Shown in pieces: positions 13,292 to 23,960 of a stretch of DNA of 64,000 nucleotides. Origin of the DNA: Heterodera schachtii (taxonomy: Eukaryota > Nematoda > Chromadorea > Rhabditida > Heteroderidae); contig SIJG01000017.1 of the NCBI GenBank assembly GCA_023374025.1, positions 2,028,731-2,092,730 of the forward strand, written 5' to 3'. Position 1 is the first letter of the stretch. Each line of letters begins with the position of its first letter. The notes beneath the pieces are model-generated. The model was not told the DNA's origin. It worked only from the letters and a program-made list of their open reading frames with translations, and searched no databases. The translations under genes and the position numbers were made by a program.

Positions 13292-13515
13292 TGTTGGATA
13301 AGGAACGACCCCAATTATCGATCCCATTTTCCCTTTCTCTCCCTCTCTCATTGTCTCTCGCCCCGCCCCTTGACCAGTCCATAAATATGTCTCCCTTTCC
13401 CTCACTCAGGGCATTCTCCCATTCATTCCACCATTTCATTATTTTAATTATTTATTCTCTGCTGTCCTCCTTATTTATTTGTTTAATAAATTATTTATTT
13501 ATTTATTTGACAACA
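13292..13515 (+). repeat. 3' LTR
   Basis: A 224-bp LTR from TGTTGG to GACAACA with matching 5-bp inverted termini. The first 194 bp equal the 5' LTR except for one base. A pyrimidine-rich CTCCCTCTCTC tract and a later TTAATAAATTATT stretch may hold promoter and polyadenylation signals, but this is not certain. Confidence 0.85.
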
Positions 13516-13621
13516 TTGGTTTTGGTCGAAAACCAAACATTTTTATTGTTGTAGTAAATACACAACAGTTGTTAAGCTACTTTTCGATTTAGTAGCAACT
13601 ATTTCTATTTTTTTACAACCC

Positions 13622-13690
13622 TAAGAATCGACCTAAAATTAAGAAAAATATATACCCCTAAGAATTGTAAAATTTTCTCAAAAATTCATA
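13622..13690 (+). repeat. Dispersed CCCTAAGAATCGA motif, copy 1
   Basis: Contains CTAAGAATCGACCTAAAAT and then ACCCCTAAGAATTG, followed by AAAATTTTCTC. The same ordered words recur at 18046, 35227 (inverted), 37080 and 42836. This is a fragment of a repeat shared by several element families. Confidence 0.5.
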
Positions 13691-13768
13691 CGCCAAATTT
13701 TTGTTGGAAAACTGAAAGACCGGCCCATTCTTTTTTATGTGAATATAAATGGTTCAAAATTCGCTGCC

Positions 13769-14202
13769 TTAATAATCAACATGGGCAGGTGAACCTTTGT
13801 TGCTTTTACCCGCTTCTTCTTCTTCTGCTGGTGGAATTAAAAGTAACAATTTAAGTTTAATTAAAAGTAACAATTTAAATTTTTTAGAACAGTGAAAGCG
13901 GCAATGCAAGGAAGTTTAGAAAACTTTACAATTCTAAATAAAATTCCCATTTTTTGAATCTTTGATTAAAAAATGTGAAAATAAATTGTAATAGAACAAT
14001 TGTTGATTGGCTAAATTTTAAGATACATTTTTATTTTAGTTTTGTAAAATTAAAAGCTTTTATTTTATTTTAATTTTTTTCACTTTAAAAAATAATTTCC
14101 ATATTATATATGTTGCATTTGCTCACCCAATGCAATTTTTTGCTTAAATTTTCCGAATTTTCCCATTGAACCGCCGCCGCCGTCCTCCAAAAAATTGGGC
14201 AT
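13769..14202 (-). CDS. Possible two-exon small protein, unknown
   Basis: Exon 1 (14127-14202) starts at ATG and encodes MPNFLEDGGGGSMGKFGK, then FKQKIAL. It ends at a strong donor (G|GTGAGC) in phase 1. Exon 2 (13769-13827) follows an acceptor TTCCACCAG and reads AEEEEAGKSNKGSPAHVDY to a TAA in the matching phase. The spliced product is about 45 residues: acidic start, Gly-rich linker, basic middle, acidic end. The intron (about 300 bp) is AT-rich, unlike the exons. I do not recognise it. It could be the 5' end of a decayed longer gene, and an alternative acceptor three bases downstream is possible. No neighbour clarifies its role. Confidence 0.35.
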
Positions 14203-14364
14203 CGCTCCAACACACAACAACTAGCACCACTCATCATTGTCAATGTCAGCTTTTCTTTGGTCCATAAATAAAGAAAAAAATTGTTAGAAACAACCTCCAA
14301 AAAGTAATTTTTCAATTTGTTAGCGTTTTAATCGATTTTTATGTGAATAAAAATTTTTTTTAAA

Positions 14365-14450
14365 TCTCGAGTCTCGAATCGAGAAAAGTCTCGGGTTTTC
14401 TGGGTCTCGGTCTCGAGTCTCGGGGTCGAGTCTCGGTCTCGAACAGCACT
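14365..14450 (-). repeat. Transposon end with GAGAC/GAGACC subterminal repeats
   Basis: On the minus strand the segment begins AGTGCTGTTCGAGACCGAG and continues with repeated CGAGACTCGAG words, then CAGAAAA and more of the same. The layout (short start, repeated G-rich words, CAGAAAAN-C-CGGGAC) is shared with 36545-36680 and 57353-57450, which use GGGACC and GGGTCC words. No partner end is present. Confidence 0.5.
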
Positions 14451-15103
14451 AACGTACAGACATTTGCGAGCAATATTTCGATTGAACTGATCAAAAAATA
14501 AATAATTTAGTTTATATTTATTGGACTTAAATAAGATTTTAAAAAACTTAATAGCCATAAATTCAAATGCGAACAAAAATTAACTGCTACTAGATGGAAT
14601 ACTGATCATATAAGTACGTAATTTGTAAGTTTATTCATATAAGTAAGTAATTTGTAAGTATATTTTACTTTTTTTAAATAAAATAAAAATAAAAAATGCA
14701 ATAAAATGAATGGGTAAAACTTGTTTTTCGATTTAATTACTCTTCTAATGTTTTTGATAATTATTAAAATTTAAAATATTTAATTTATAGGCGGTTGATA
14801 AAGTAAATTATCAATTAACTAATTAAATTTAATTATTTGAATAATATTTTGGGACTGAAACGGCCATCCCTTCAAAACCTGTACACCCATACTTTTGTCA
14901 CTTCGTCATAGCACCGCATTTTTCGACTTTACGTCAACAAAAAATCAGTTTACCAACCCATCAATTGTATAACAAAAGAAAAATGGAATGAAACGAAGAA
15001 AAATAGGAGGGAAAACATTTGAATAAATAGTTGAAAATACCAAATTTCCGGGCCTGGAAAGCCTTCTAAATTTATTAATCAAAATTCTGCCAATCGTTCT
15101 GCT

Positions 15104-15769
15104 CTAACAGCCACATTGACGCGGGAAACAGTGGATGGTGGAGCCATTTACGAGGTTGCAATCCTTCAAAGTACAGTCGTCATTAAGCCGACGTCCTGAA
15201 ACAATTTTCTTATAAAATGCGCAAAATAAACAGTCAAGGGAGTTTAAAAAATTATTTTCTGTTACTGTATTTTTTAATCAAAAAAGTCAATTGCATCATC
15301 TTAGTCGGATCACTCCTAATGGGTGATCTGCGGAAAACCAAACAATGGCTTGAAACGGGAATTTTTTCAGAAGAAAATGAAATCATAGTGCGTTCGAGAA
15401 ATTTTTGGGGAAAGCGAATATGAGGGGGAAAAAAGAGAACAAAATTTGAAAAGAGCCCAAGGGCCTTTCAGAGTTATGAGGGCAGCTCCATAAGGCATTA
15501 CATAAATTTATTGCTGAAATTATTACATTTTACAGAAAACCCCAATTTGCTGTTTTTGGGGGTTTTGAAATGAAAAAATTCCTATTTGGGGTATTTTTGA
15601 AAAAATAGTCTACCAGCGAAAATCAGTCTTTGGTGATCATACAGAATGCCTTCAATGCGCTCAATTTTGGTTTTGATTTCCTCGATGATGCTGCTTGGAT
15701 TAAGACCACTGAATGTGAGAATGTTTTGCCGGTAATCATTTTTACATAGATTTTAAATCCATGTCGATT
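15104..15769 (-). pseudogene. Two-exon ubiquitin-like domain, probably frameshifted
   Basis: Exon 1 (15614-15769) encodes a start like ubiquitin residues 2-12 (F-K-I-Y-V-K-M-I-T-G-K-T) and, in another frame, residues 19-46 (P-S-S-I-I-E-E-I-K-T-K-I-E ... D-H-Q-R-L-I-F-A). It ends at donor G|GTAGAC in phase 1. Exon 2 (15104-15195) follows TTGTTTCAG and continues G-R-R-L-N-D-D-C-T-L-K-D-C-N-L ... S-T-I-H, matching ubiquitin positions 47-68 without a gap. The split Gly47 codon is rebuilt exactly. Differences: Lys48 is Arg, Tyr59 is Cys, and the C terminus ends P-R-Q-C-G-C before TAG, so the Gly-Gly conjugation end is missing. Near residue 13 an apparent repeat (ACATTCTC-ACATTC) shifts the frame; without it the exon length restores phase. 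It may be a pseudogene, a sequencing error, or part of a larger gene with the coiled-coil exons just upstream. Confidence 0.75.
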
Positions 15770-16106
15770 CTGGTGCACGGAAAAGGGAAATGCAATTAAC
15801 AAAATTATAACGACGAGGGATGGGAATTAATTCGAAATGCATCACGGCAATCATCTGAATGTCGAAACTCTAGCTAAATTAATCGTTTTATAAAATGCAA
15901 TTTAAATTGCTTAAAAAATATTTTTTTTACTTTTGACTAATTAATTTTTTAATCGACGTTTTATTAACTGATTGGTTTTCAGAGATTTTTTGAAGAAATT
16001 TAGTAGTTCATCATAAATTCTGAAAAAATCGCTGAAAAGTTTTTCCAAAAATAGTTTCAGGTTTTCTGACGAAGAAATTTCCTGTATTTTTTTTTTTGAA
16101 AAATTT

Positions 16107-17487
16107 CTATTGAGGGAGGAGGACCTGCTCCGCAACTGATTGTGAGCATGTTGGCAATGTTCCTTTTTGCATTTCCTTCAGTTCATTTATTTGCGCCTCC
16201 ATTTCATCAATTCTGGCCAAATGTTTAGCAAATTGCCCAATACAAACTGAAAAAAAGTTTATTTATTAATTGGCTTGGTTCCAAAGCGCTCTAATGAGTT
16301 TTTTTGAAGGCAGCAAAAAAATATTTGAATTAATGGTTCCTTTTTTGGCCTTGGCACTTTCATAGATCGGAGCAACTGAAGGTTCAGTGCCGTGGATATT
16401 CATGGTCTACTATGTTTCTAATGCTTACTTGAACATTTTCAACTAAATTTTGCATTAAGAATGTGTTTTTTGTGCATTTCTCATCGAAAAAACTTGAAAC
16501 CAAAGAAACCGCAAACCTCGTAAAAATAATTTCTGATTTATTTAAAATTTTACTGTATTTTCTGGCCAATTCTTTTTGCAATTCAGCATATTTGTCCAAG
16601 CATTTCTTCTGTTCTTCCTCGAGCTTTTGGATTTGTCCAATCAAAGCTTAATTTATTCAAAAAATAACAAATTAATTTTTGAAATAATAAATTCTCTCAT
16701 TTTTGTATTATATTTTTAATAATTTTTTTGTATTTTTCTATCGTAATTTTCCATTACCGTTCTCCTGCTGTTCCATTTTTCTAACTTTCTTTTTCATTTC
16801 TTTGAGCTCATCCATCGTTTCTCTTTGCTTCAATTCGGCTTTAATTAACCTCTGAAAAACACAAATTTCTTCGACCATTTTATTGTATTTGAAAGACCTT
16901 AACCAGGAGGAATTCCTAGGAAATCTGGTGGAGACTTATCTGAAAATTTACCCCACAGTTTGATGAATTAAATATGTCAAAAAACTCGACGAAAACTGGA
17001 ATTTTGACCGAAAAAAAGGCATTAACAAAACCGGAAAACAGGTGTCAAAAAATGTCGGTAATTGGAATTCCGGTTCAAACCCATAGGAAAACAGAAACGA
17101 CGTATTTTTCCAAAAAAAAGTATTTTTGAAAATTGAATTGCAAATATTTTCGGATAAATTTATAAATTGTTCAATTATTGATAAAGCCATTTTCGTTGAA
17201 AATTTCCTAGCATTGCCAATCGGCTCGCCGGACCAGCCTCTATCTTATTAACTCTTAACAATTGATTCAAAAAAGCGGCATTTAGTCATTCTTTGACAAA
17301 ATCAAAAAGTGATTAATCATCAAATGTAAATGAAAAAAATGCTGAAAAATGGCTAAAAATTAGTAGTGTATTTTTTTCCTAAATAGCATTTTCAATGTTT
17401 ACAGAGTTTCCCTTAATTTTGACTCACATTTTCAGTCTCGACTTTTGTTTCCATCGTCGGACAGTGCAAAAGAAGGCCAAAGATTGT
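16107..17487 (-). CDS. Coiled-coil protein exons, unknown gene (possibly joined to the ubiquitin-like domain)
   Basis: Several minus-strand segments have splice borders and coherent phases. 17428-17487 reads WPSFALSDDG after an acceptor and ends at AAT|GTGAGT. 16758-16851 follows TTTTTCAG and reads R-L-I-K-A-E-L-K-Q-R-E-T-M-D-E-L-K-E-M-K, 31 codons plus one base, donor G|GTAATG. 16429-16646 supplies the other two bases and reads L-I-G-Q-I-Q-K-L-E-E-E-Q-K-K ... to donor CAA|GTAAGC. 16259-16375 continues in phase to a TAA (LLRSMKVPRPKK...). 16107-16246 after TTTTTTTCAG reads C-I-G-Q-F-A-K-H-L-A-R-I-D-E-M-E to a TAG. The Glu/Lys/Leu pattern of the middle exons is heptad-like. The first segment is paralogous to the exon at 32501-32685 but shows a stop soon after DDG. 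The last exon could instead splice at CAG|GTCCTC in phase 0 to the ubiquitin-like exon at 15769. Exact exon joining is uncertain, and decay is possible. Confidence 0.5.
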
Positions 17488-20400
17488 CTAAAAAGTGAGT
17501 GAGATTTTGTGTCTTTTTATGATTTATTTATTTTTAATTATTAAATCACAGTTTTTTGTCTTTCTAAGTGAATGGCACGGAGTTCAGCGTTTGAATGATT
17601 TTAAACTGAGCTCGACATTTTGAAAAAAAAACCTGGACTTAGATTCCTTGTTAGAACTAGACCTAGGCGTGGATTTCCGAAAAACCCATAAAAACCTGTG
17701 TATGAAAAACCGAAAAATGGCCTTGACCCTGGATCTTAGGCCCTGATCGAGAAACTAATTTCCAATTTTTATATTCTTTAATTGCGTGGTCATTTTGCCG
17801 TTACTTTGGTCTGAAGTGATGTCCCCGATTATGTGTGATGTGTTTGGTGTGCTTGAGCTCATTGTGTATAATTTTTTGAGGCAATAGAAAAAAAATCAAT
17901 AGGGTCAATCCTAAAAGAGTTAAATCAATATTTTTTTGACAATAATGTTGACATTTATTAATTTTATTTCGGCATTTTTGTTACCTATTTTAAGGATTTT
18001 AAAAAAATTCTTAACAAAAATGCAATAAAATCAAAAAATAAACCCGTAAGAATCGACTAAAATTTAAAAAAAAAATACACCCCTAAGAAATGAAAAATTT
18101 TCTAAAGAAATAGAACCAAAATTTACCCTCTTGGTTTGCTTTTTCCCACAAAAAATCGTTAATAACAATTTTTTTTTACCTATTTTTCTACCTATTTCGG
18201 GATTTTTGTACCTATTTAATAACTATTTTGAGCTTTTTTTGTACCTCTTTAAATACCTATTTCGCGGTTTCTGATCAGAGTTAAGAAATTTAATTACTAT
18301 AAATTTTCATATTTGACAGTTTTCTTTTTATATTTTGAATTTTGATTTATAAAGGTTTATTTTTCTCATTCTAATCAATTAGGTTTATTTCATTCGCTTC
18401 GAACCGAGGTCCCGTCAGTTGACTGCATAAAAAATGATGAGTATACGGAGATAATTAAAAATCCTTTTGGCATTTTTCTGCCATAATTTTTAAACCTAGG
18501 TAAAAATAGATTAATACTTAATTATTTATTTATACTATAATACTAATTTTTTATTTAGGAATTATAAATCGAAGTAAAAAAGTAAATGTCGATAATAGAA
18601 GCTTAAAATATAAAAATGAGATAATAAAGAAAATGACGTCAAACTGCAAGGATTAAATCGTATATTAAACATAATTTAAAAAATAAATACAATGAATCAA
18701 TTAAGGAAACTTTTATTTTTAACAATATGTTACTTATTTTATAATATAATATTTTCCATTTTAAAAATTTCCTTTTTGCGAATTTTGACTTCTTCGGTGT
18801 CGGATCAACAATTTTTAAAGCATAAAATACTTCAATTTAAATATAATAATATTAATCAATTCATAGTTCGGTTATAAACCTTTTGTTTCACTAAAATGCA
18901 CATTTAAAAATTCTTTATGTAAAAATATAAACAATTGATTTCTCCGAATTCAAATAAATAAATCAAAGTCAAAAATTTGCAAATAATAATACCAAAGAAT
19001 ACCGAAATTTCTATAATTGTATGTCTATTTCAATCTTTCTACACTTCCCCCTCCTTTGAAATTGAATGACTGTGCTTATTTTAATTAAGAAAAATTATTA
19101 TACACAAACAAGACGATTTTCCGAACATTTTTTGTGTACAAGTTGCGCACTCGTAACTTTTTAATGGATTGGGGGATCGAAATAACAATATTAAGGACTT
19201 GAATTTTTGCAGTGAGAAGAATTTCATTCAAACGCTTATCTCATGGAAAAGTCAGCTAATTTATCTATGGGAATGGTACAAAAATTGTCCCTTCAACGCG
19301 CCCTTTATTGACTCGCATATTGCTGTTAATAATTTGACTTAAATATTTTTTTCCGAAAATTTATAATAATCATTTAATATCTATTCAAATTTGAAACAAA
19401 AAGTTATTTAGTCAGTGGACAATTGGACTAATGAAGAATTTAGATCTTAAATATGCAAATATGAAACAGTTTTTTGCAGTTATATATATATATTTTAAAA
19501 ATTTTCAACATCTTATAAACATAATAATTGATAAAAATTATTTACTTAAAGGATTTTTCTTTAATTCTTTGTATTTATTTTCATATTATATTTTAGTCGA
19601 TTATATTTATATTTCACAAGAGTTTTTTAAAAAGACATTTGAAGAATTATTTAAACAGAATAATTAAATTTGTGGCAGATTTTAAATTTATATAATGAAT
19701 TATATTTAATTATTGTTAAGATCCCTTGAGTTTTGAACTCCTTGCAAAATGTTGTTTCTGTCCTTTTGATGTATTTGGGTTTTCTTTTTAATTTTATTTT
19801 CGATAAGCCTTGAAAATATAATGATATTATTTTCATTTTTATTTTTAATTTCTTATTTTATGATGTCTTTAATTTGCCATGAGAAAATTTTTTGAAAAAA
19901 TTGTTATTTAAAAAAAAAGTTCATAAAAATAATTCGAATTGAATTAATGTTTTCAAAAGATATGAGAGTGTAAAATATTCATTAAATTATGCATTTTTCC
20001 TGTTTGCTAATTTTTATATCATATCGATTTTTTAAATTTTGATTTATTGCAGTTGTCTTTTACTTTAATATTTCATATACAATTGAGAACACAAAGCCAT
20101 ATAACTTTTATCCTAAATGTTTTCTAATTAAAAAAAAAATATTTTTAGCTCCAGAGATTTTTCTAACTTTATTAAACCATTAATAGCAGTTGTAAAATAA
20201 TATTTGAATAATGAATATATAATTTTAAAATTATACAATAAAAGATTTTTAGTTTGATAATTCAAAATATTTTATTTGAAAGTTTATTAATAAATTATTT
20301 CTATTAAATAATTATTAAATGTTAATTTTCTGACATATTTGCACATGTTTTCATGAATTAATTATTTAAAAAAAAAGAATTTTTTTGAGATTAGATATTT

Positions 20401-20965
20401 ACAATTTATTTTTTAGTCTAAGTTTACAATTTTGTAATTATTCCTAAAATTATGTAATTTTTCTTATTGTAGTCAGTAAGATATATATAAAAAAATATTT
20501 GTATAAGAAAAATTCACTTTTTTAAAATTTATTGGGATGCAGCGAGGATAAGGGTAAGCTAAGATTTTTGCTTCGTCAACCACTAATTAGCAAATTACAA
20601 TTACTTTTTGATTTGACAGTTGAATAACTTATTTTTAAAATTTTACATTCATATAGTTCTCTTTAATTCCATCGTTTTTCTTTTGAGAATACACTCACAA
20701 TGATAAAAAAATTCTGTATGTAAGGGTAACAAAAGAAATTATGGTATGTACTTTTGGTTAAGTGTTTATTAGTGTATTTTTAACACTGCTGACAATCAGA
20801 AAATGCATATGGAAGCTCATATATTTTCTTGACAGCTATTATTGTTGACTATCATAATTTATGATTTTTCAGATAAAATTTAAACTGTTTTTATTAAAAA
20901 AACAAAAATAAAAACAGAAGACAAAAAATTAAAAATTATAAAACCACTCTAATTATTTTTTAAAA
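17488..20965. other. AT-rich stretch without a supported gene
   Basis: Holds a repeat-like segment at 17930-18275 and a less AT-rich stretch at 19140-19310 that I cannot assign. ORFs at 18692 and 19431 (61 and 78 codons) are rich in Phe, Ile, Asn and Lys as expected by chance in AT DNA, and have no splice or paralogy support. Confidence 0.5.
18046..18270 (+). repeat. Dispersed CCCTAAGAA motif plus ACCTATTT word array
   Basis: Starts GTAAGAATCGACTAAAATTT, then ACACCCCTAAGAAATG, and is followed by repeated ACCTATTT/ACTATTTTG words (18178-18260). The same two components occur together in the 36822-37424 MITE, so this is a remnant of a related element. No TIR pair was found. Confidence 0.5.
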
Positions 20966-22110
20966 ATCTATTAATTTTTTCAAATTGATTTTATATTTAC
21001 AATAAATCTCTTATTTTTAATTAATTTATTTAAAATTTAAAATTAAAGATTGTTAAAAATTATAACTTAAAAAAATAAAATTCATTTTCTCAAAGTGCAA
21101 TGAGAACAGTGCTAAATTCTATTATCTTAATTTTATCGAGTGATGTAATCGACTAGATTTTTAATTGTCAATCGAACAGTGCTAAATTCTATCAACTTAA
21201 TTTTCCGAGTGATATAATCGACTAGTTTTTTAATTGTTAAAGCATGTTTTTCTCACTCAAAATTTTGTAAAAATATTTTGTCATTCTTTAAAATAAAATT
21301 CATATTCTTTATTTTGATATGATGAACAATTAAAAATAAATTATTCATATTGCCTAAAACAATTTGTTTTTTAAAATTGATAAGGAAGGTATTTTTTGTC
21401 AAAATTTTCACTTATATATAACCAATTTTTTAATATATTTAAAATTTAATTCGGAAAATCAGTTTTTTCATCACGCGCTTTGTCAGTGCATTTATACAAA
21501 TCCAATGTCTCAATTTAAAAAAAATATTTCTTGTAAATTTAATGGTTGAAAATGAGTATAAAATTTTTCTATATCATTATTTATTTTGATTTTTTTGAAT
21601 TTGTATGTTAAAATTTTTGTTTTACAAGAAATTTGAAAAATGGAAAATATATATATATAATTCCTAATAAATTTTTCAGTTAGAATTTTTGATATATTTT
21701 TTAAAGAACAAACATAAAAAATACGATTGCAGAATGTGTAGAAAAAAATTTTTGAAGATTTACTTTTTTATTCAATTTTAATTGTATATTTATTAATTAA
21801 TTATCTTTATAATTTGAATTTCATGTACTGGAGTTCGTTTTTTCAATATCTCCATAAAACTCTTTAGTTAATTGATAGTCCTGTTATATACTTTTTATCT
21901 CCTTGTATCAATTGACAGTATCTGCTCCATTTATTCTTCTTTTATTTTTGTTTATATGATTTATTAAATTTATTTAATTCATTTTAAACAAGCTTTTTAT
22001 AGAATTGAATAAAAATAATAAATTTTAATCAATTTATTTTTAAATTTTCTGAGATTAAATTATTAGAATAATTAAAAATTAATACAAATTAAGAATTCTT
22101 ATTTATCAAT
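20966..22110 (+). repeat. Direct segmental duplication, copy 1
   Basis: Aligns collinearly with 22650-23960. Anchors include AAATTGATTTTATATTT near the left edge, AAAATACGATTGCAGAATG (21718 against 23199), and a long stretch with AACTCTTTAGTTAATTGATA and ATCAATTGACAGTATCTGC (21857-21955 against 23699-23805). Similarity is interrupted by small indels, so the duplication is not new. No gene is carried. Confidence 0.7.
21103..21241 (+). repeat. Two-copy tandem repeat, 71-bp period
   Basis: GAACAGTGCTAAATTCTAT at 21103 recurs at 21174, each followed by CTTAATTTT, CGAGTGATRTAATCGACTAG and TTTTTAATTGT. The two units differ by several substitutions and small indels. Confidence 0.7.
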
Positions 22111-22649
22111 TTTTATTTTTAAGCATTAACATCATAAATTTGAGTAAAGATTATAAGTCATTTGAATAGTGAACATTTTTTTAAAGTTATTTTAGAATTT
22201 CTAAATTTTCCTTTTTTTTTGACATTGACAACCAATTAATAACGGCTGCTTTAAAATGTTTACACTTAAAAAAAACAAGTTTTTTTTTTAAATTATAAGA
22301 TAAATTTTTTTAATTTTTCCTTTTTTTTTTGGTTTTTATTATGGTTAATAAACTTTTGACTTCGATTTTAATAACGTACTTCTTGTCGTACATGGTGGTT
22401 TGTTTAAATTCTTTCAAAGTGATGAATTATTGATGCTTTTTATTAATTTAAATCTATATTTTTACTAATGCCATTTTATTTCTTTCCAAATTTTTATCGT
22501 AATATGATTGTTGAATATTTTTATGTTTTATGTTATTTGTGTTATTAAACTTTGTGTTAATTAAGCTAATGAGACATTAAATTCAATTTAATTCGTATTA
22601 TTCTGAAAAATAATTACTACAATAATTACTACATTAATTAAAACATTAA

Positions 22650-23960
22650 AAAAATCAATTAATTTTTTAATTGATTTTATATTTCCAATAAGTCTCTTAT
22701 TTTTAATTAATTATAATTTAAATTTTTTAATACCAGGAAAGCAATTTATTTTCAATGCTGATTTGTAATTTTTCCATAAAAATCCTCTGAATTATTTTTC
22801 AATTTATCGCCTCTTGCCACGTCAGTTCGGAATAATCAGAATGTTGTGGAAAGTTGTTTCTCAAAAATCATTATTTATTTGTTAAAACAATTTTTAAATT
22901 AACTTAATGGTTTGAAATAATGGTATATAAAATTTTTCTATTGTTTTTGTACAATGAATATCATTAGTTATTTTGATTTTTTGAATTTGTATATTAAAAT
23001 TTTTGTTTTGCAAGAAACTTGAAAAATGAAAATTATAATTTAAAAAAAATTTTTTCTATCTTTCAAAAAGAATAATTATATTCAGATTACAAAATCTCTA
23101 ACATGATCGGCGCTCATTAAATAGAGAAATATTTTATGCTTTAAATTTTTAATCATACAAATGAAAAATTTTATATATTTTTTAAAGCACAAACATAAAA
23201 AATACGATTGCAGAATGTGTAGAAAAAAATTTGAATGATTTATTTTTTATTCAATTTTTATTGCATATTTATTTATTAATAGCTTTATAATTTATATTTC
23301 ATGTATTTCGACTCCGTTTTCTCTTTGAAACATAAGTGTGATTTTCTTTATTTGTATTTTAAAATGATTTTTAATAGTTTGTTGTTACGGCCGGCCCGGT
23401 AGAAGTATATTTTACTATAAAGTTAATAAGTGTAATTGATGTTCTTTCCTTATATTGTATTTTCATATTAATATACAGTAAGGTGCAAAAGTATTGGAAC
23501 CTATGCAGTTTTTGGGTATTTTTAGTGCATTAATTAATGTTTCTTTTGGCGTAAATAACTCTTTTTTCTCACCATTTATTTTTGGTAAAACCGGGTTTTT
23601 AAAAAAAAAAGAAATTTTGTTCCATTACTTTTACACCTGACTGTATATATTGTCTCAGGAAATTTTTTTTTAATTTTAATTATCCAATGTCTCTATAAAA
23701 CTCTTTAGTTAATTGATAATCCTGTTATATACTTTTTATCTCCTTGTATCAATTGACAGTATCTGCTCCATTTATTCTTCTTTTATTTTTGTTTATGTAT
23801 ATTTAGACTTTTTTATTTCTTTATTTAAAAGCATATTAAACAAACTTTTATAAAATTGAATAAAAATAATAAATTTGAATCAATTTATTTGTAAATTTTT
23901 TTAGATTAAATTTTTTAAATAATTGTAATTGTTGCAGATTATGAATTAATATTTAGCAAT
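22650..23960 (+). repeat. Direct segmental duplication, copy 2, with an extra insert
   Basis: Second copy of the 20966-22110 segment. It contains an extra block of about 360 bp (roughly 23321-23685) absent from copy 1, which includes a GGCCGGCCCGG word (23391-23401) and the 168-bp Tc1/mariner MITE. Copy 1 therefore gives an approximate picture of the state before the insertion. Confidence 0.65.
23476..23643. mobile_element. Tc1/mariner-type MITE, 168 bp
   Basis: The left end CAGTAAGGTGCAAAAGTATT is matched by the right end, whose reverse complement reads CAGTCAGGTGTAAAAGTAAT; the arms continue TGGAAC on both sides. Each end is flanked by TA (23474-23475 and 23644-23645), the Tc1/mariner target. 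CAGT(C/A)AGGTG-AAAAGTA-TGGAAC is the style of Tc1-like TIRs. There is no ORF, so it is non-autonomous. Confidence 0.8.

Larger units (their letters stand above)
12079..13515 (+). mobile_element. Internally deleted LTR retrotransposon (Ty3/Gypsy-like)
   Basis: A 1.44-kb element made of two near-identical direct repeats, a primer-binding-like site, a short internal region and a purine tract before the 3' repeat. The ends read TGTTGG...GACAACA, giving TGTTG/CAACA termini. The LTRs differ at one of 194 shared positions, so the insertion is young. The internal region is only about 1.0 kb and has no protease, reverse transcriptase or RNase H. It retains a gag zinc-knuckle region followed almost directly by what looks like the end of the integrase. 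This is a deletion derivative that would need proteins supplied in trans. A clean target duplication is not resolved, but TGGTTTT occurs just outside both ends (12072-12078 and 13517-13523, the right copy one base away from CAACA). Confidence 0.85.

Noticed and set aside
13622..13690. CCCTAA words as telomere-like repeats
   Set aside because: Single CCCTAA units inside a longer dispersed motif, not tandem telomeric repeats.
16948..17190. 80-codon ORF between the coiled-coil exons (MALSIIEQFINL...)
   Set aside because: It lies in AT-rich probable intron sequence, Phe/Leu/Ser-rich after the first 20 codons, with no splice support or paralogue. It remains a weak possibility as an alternative first exon.
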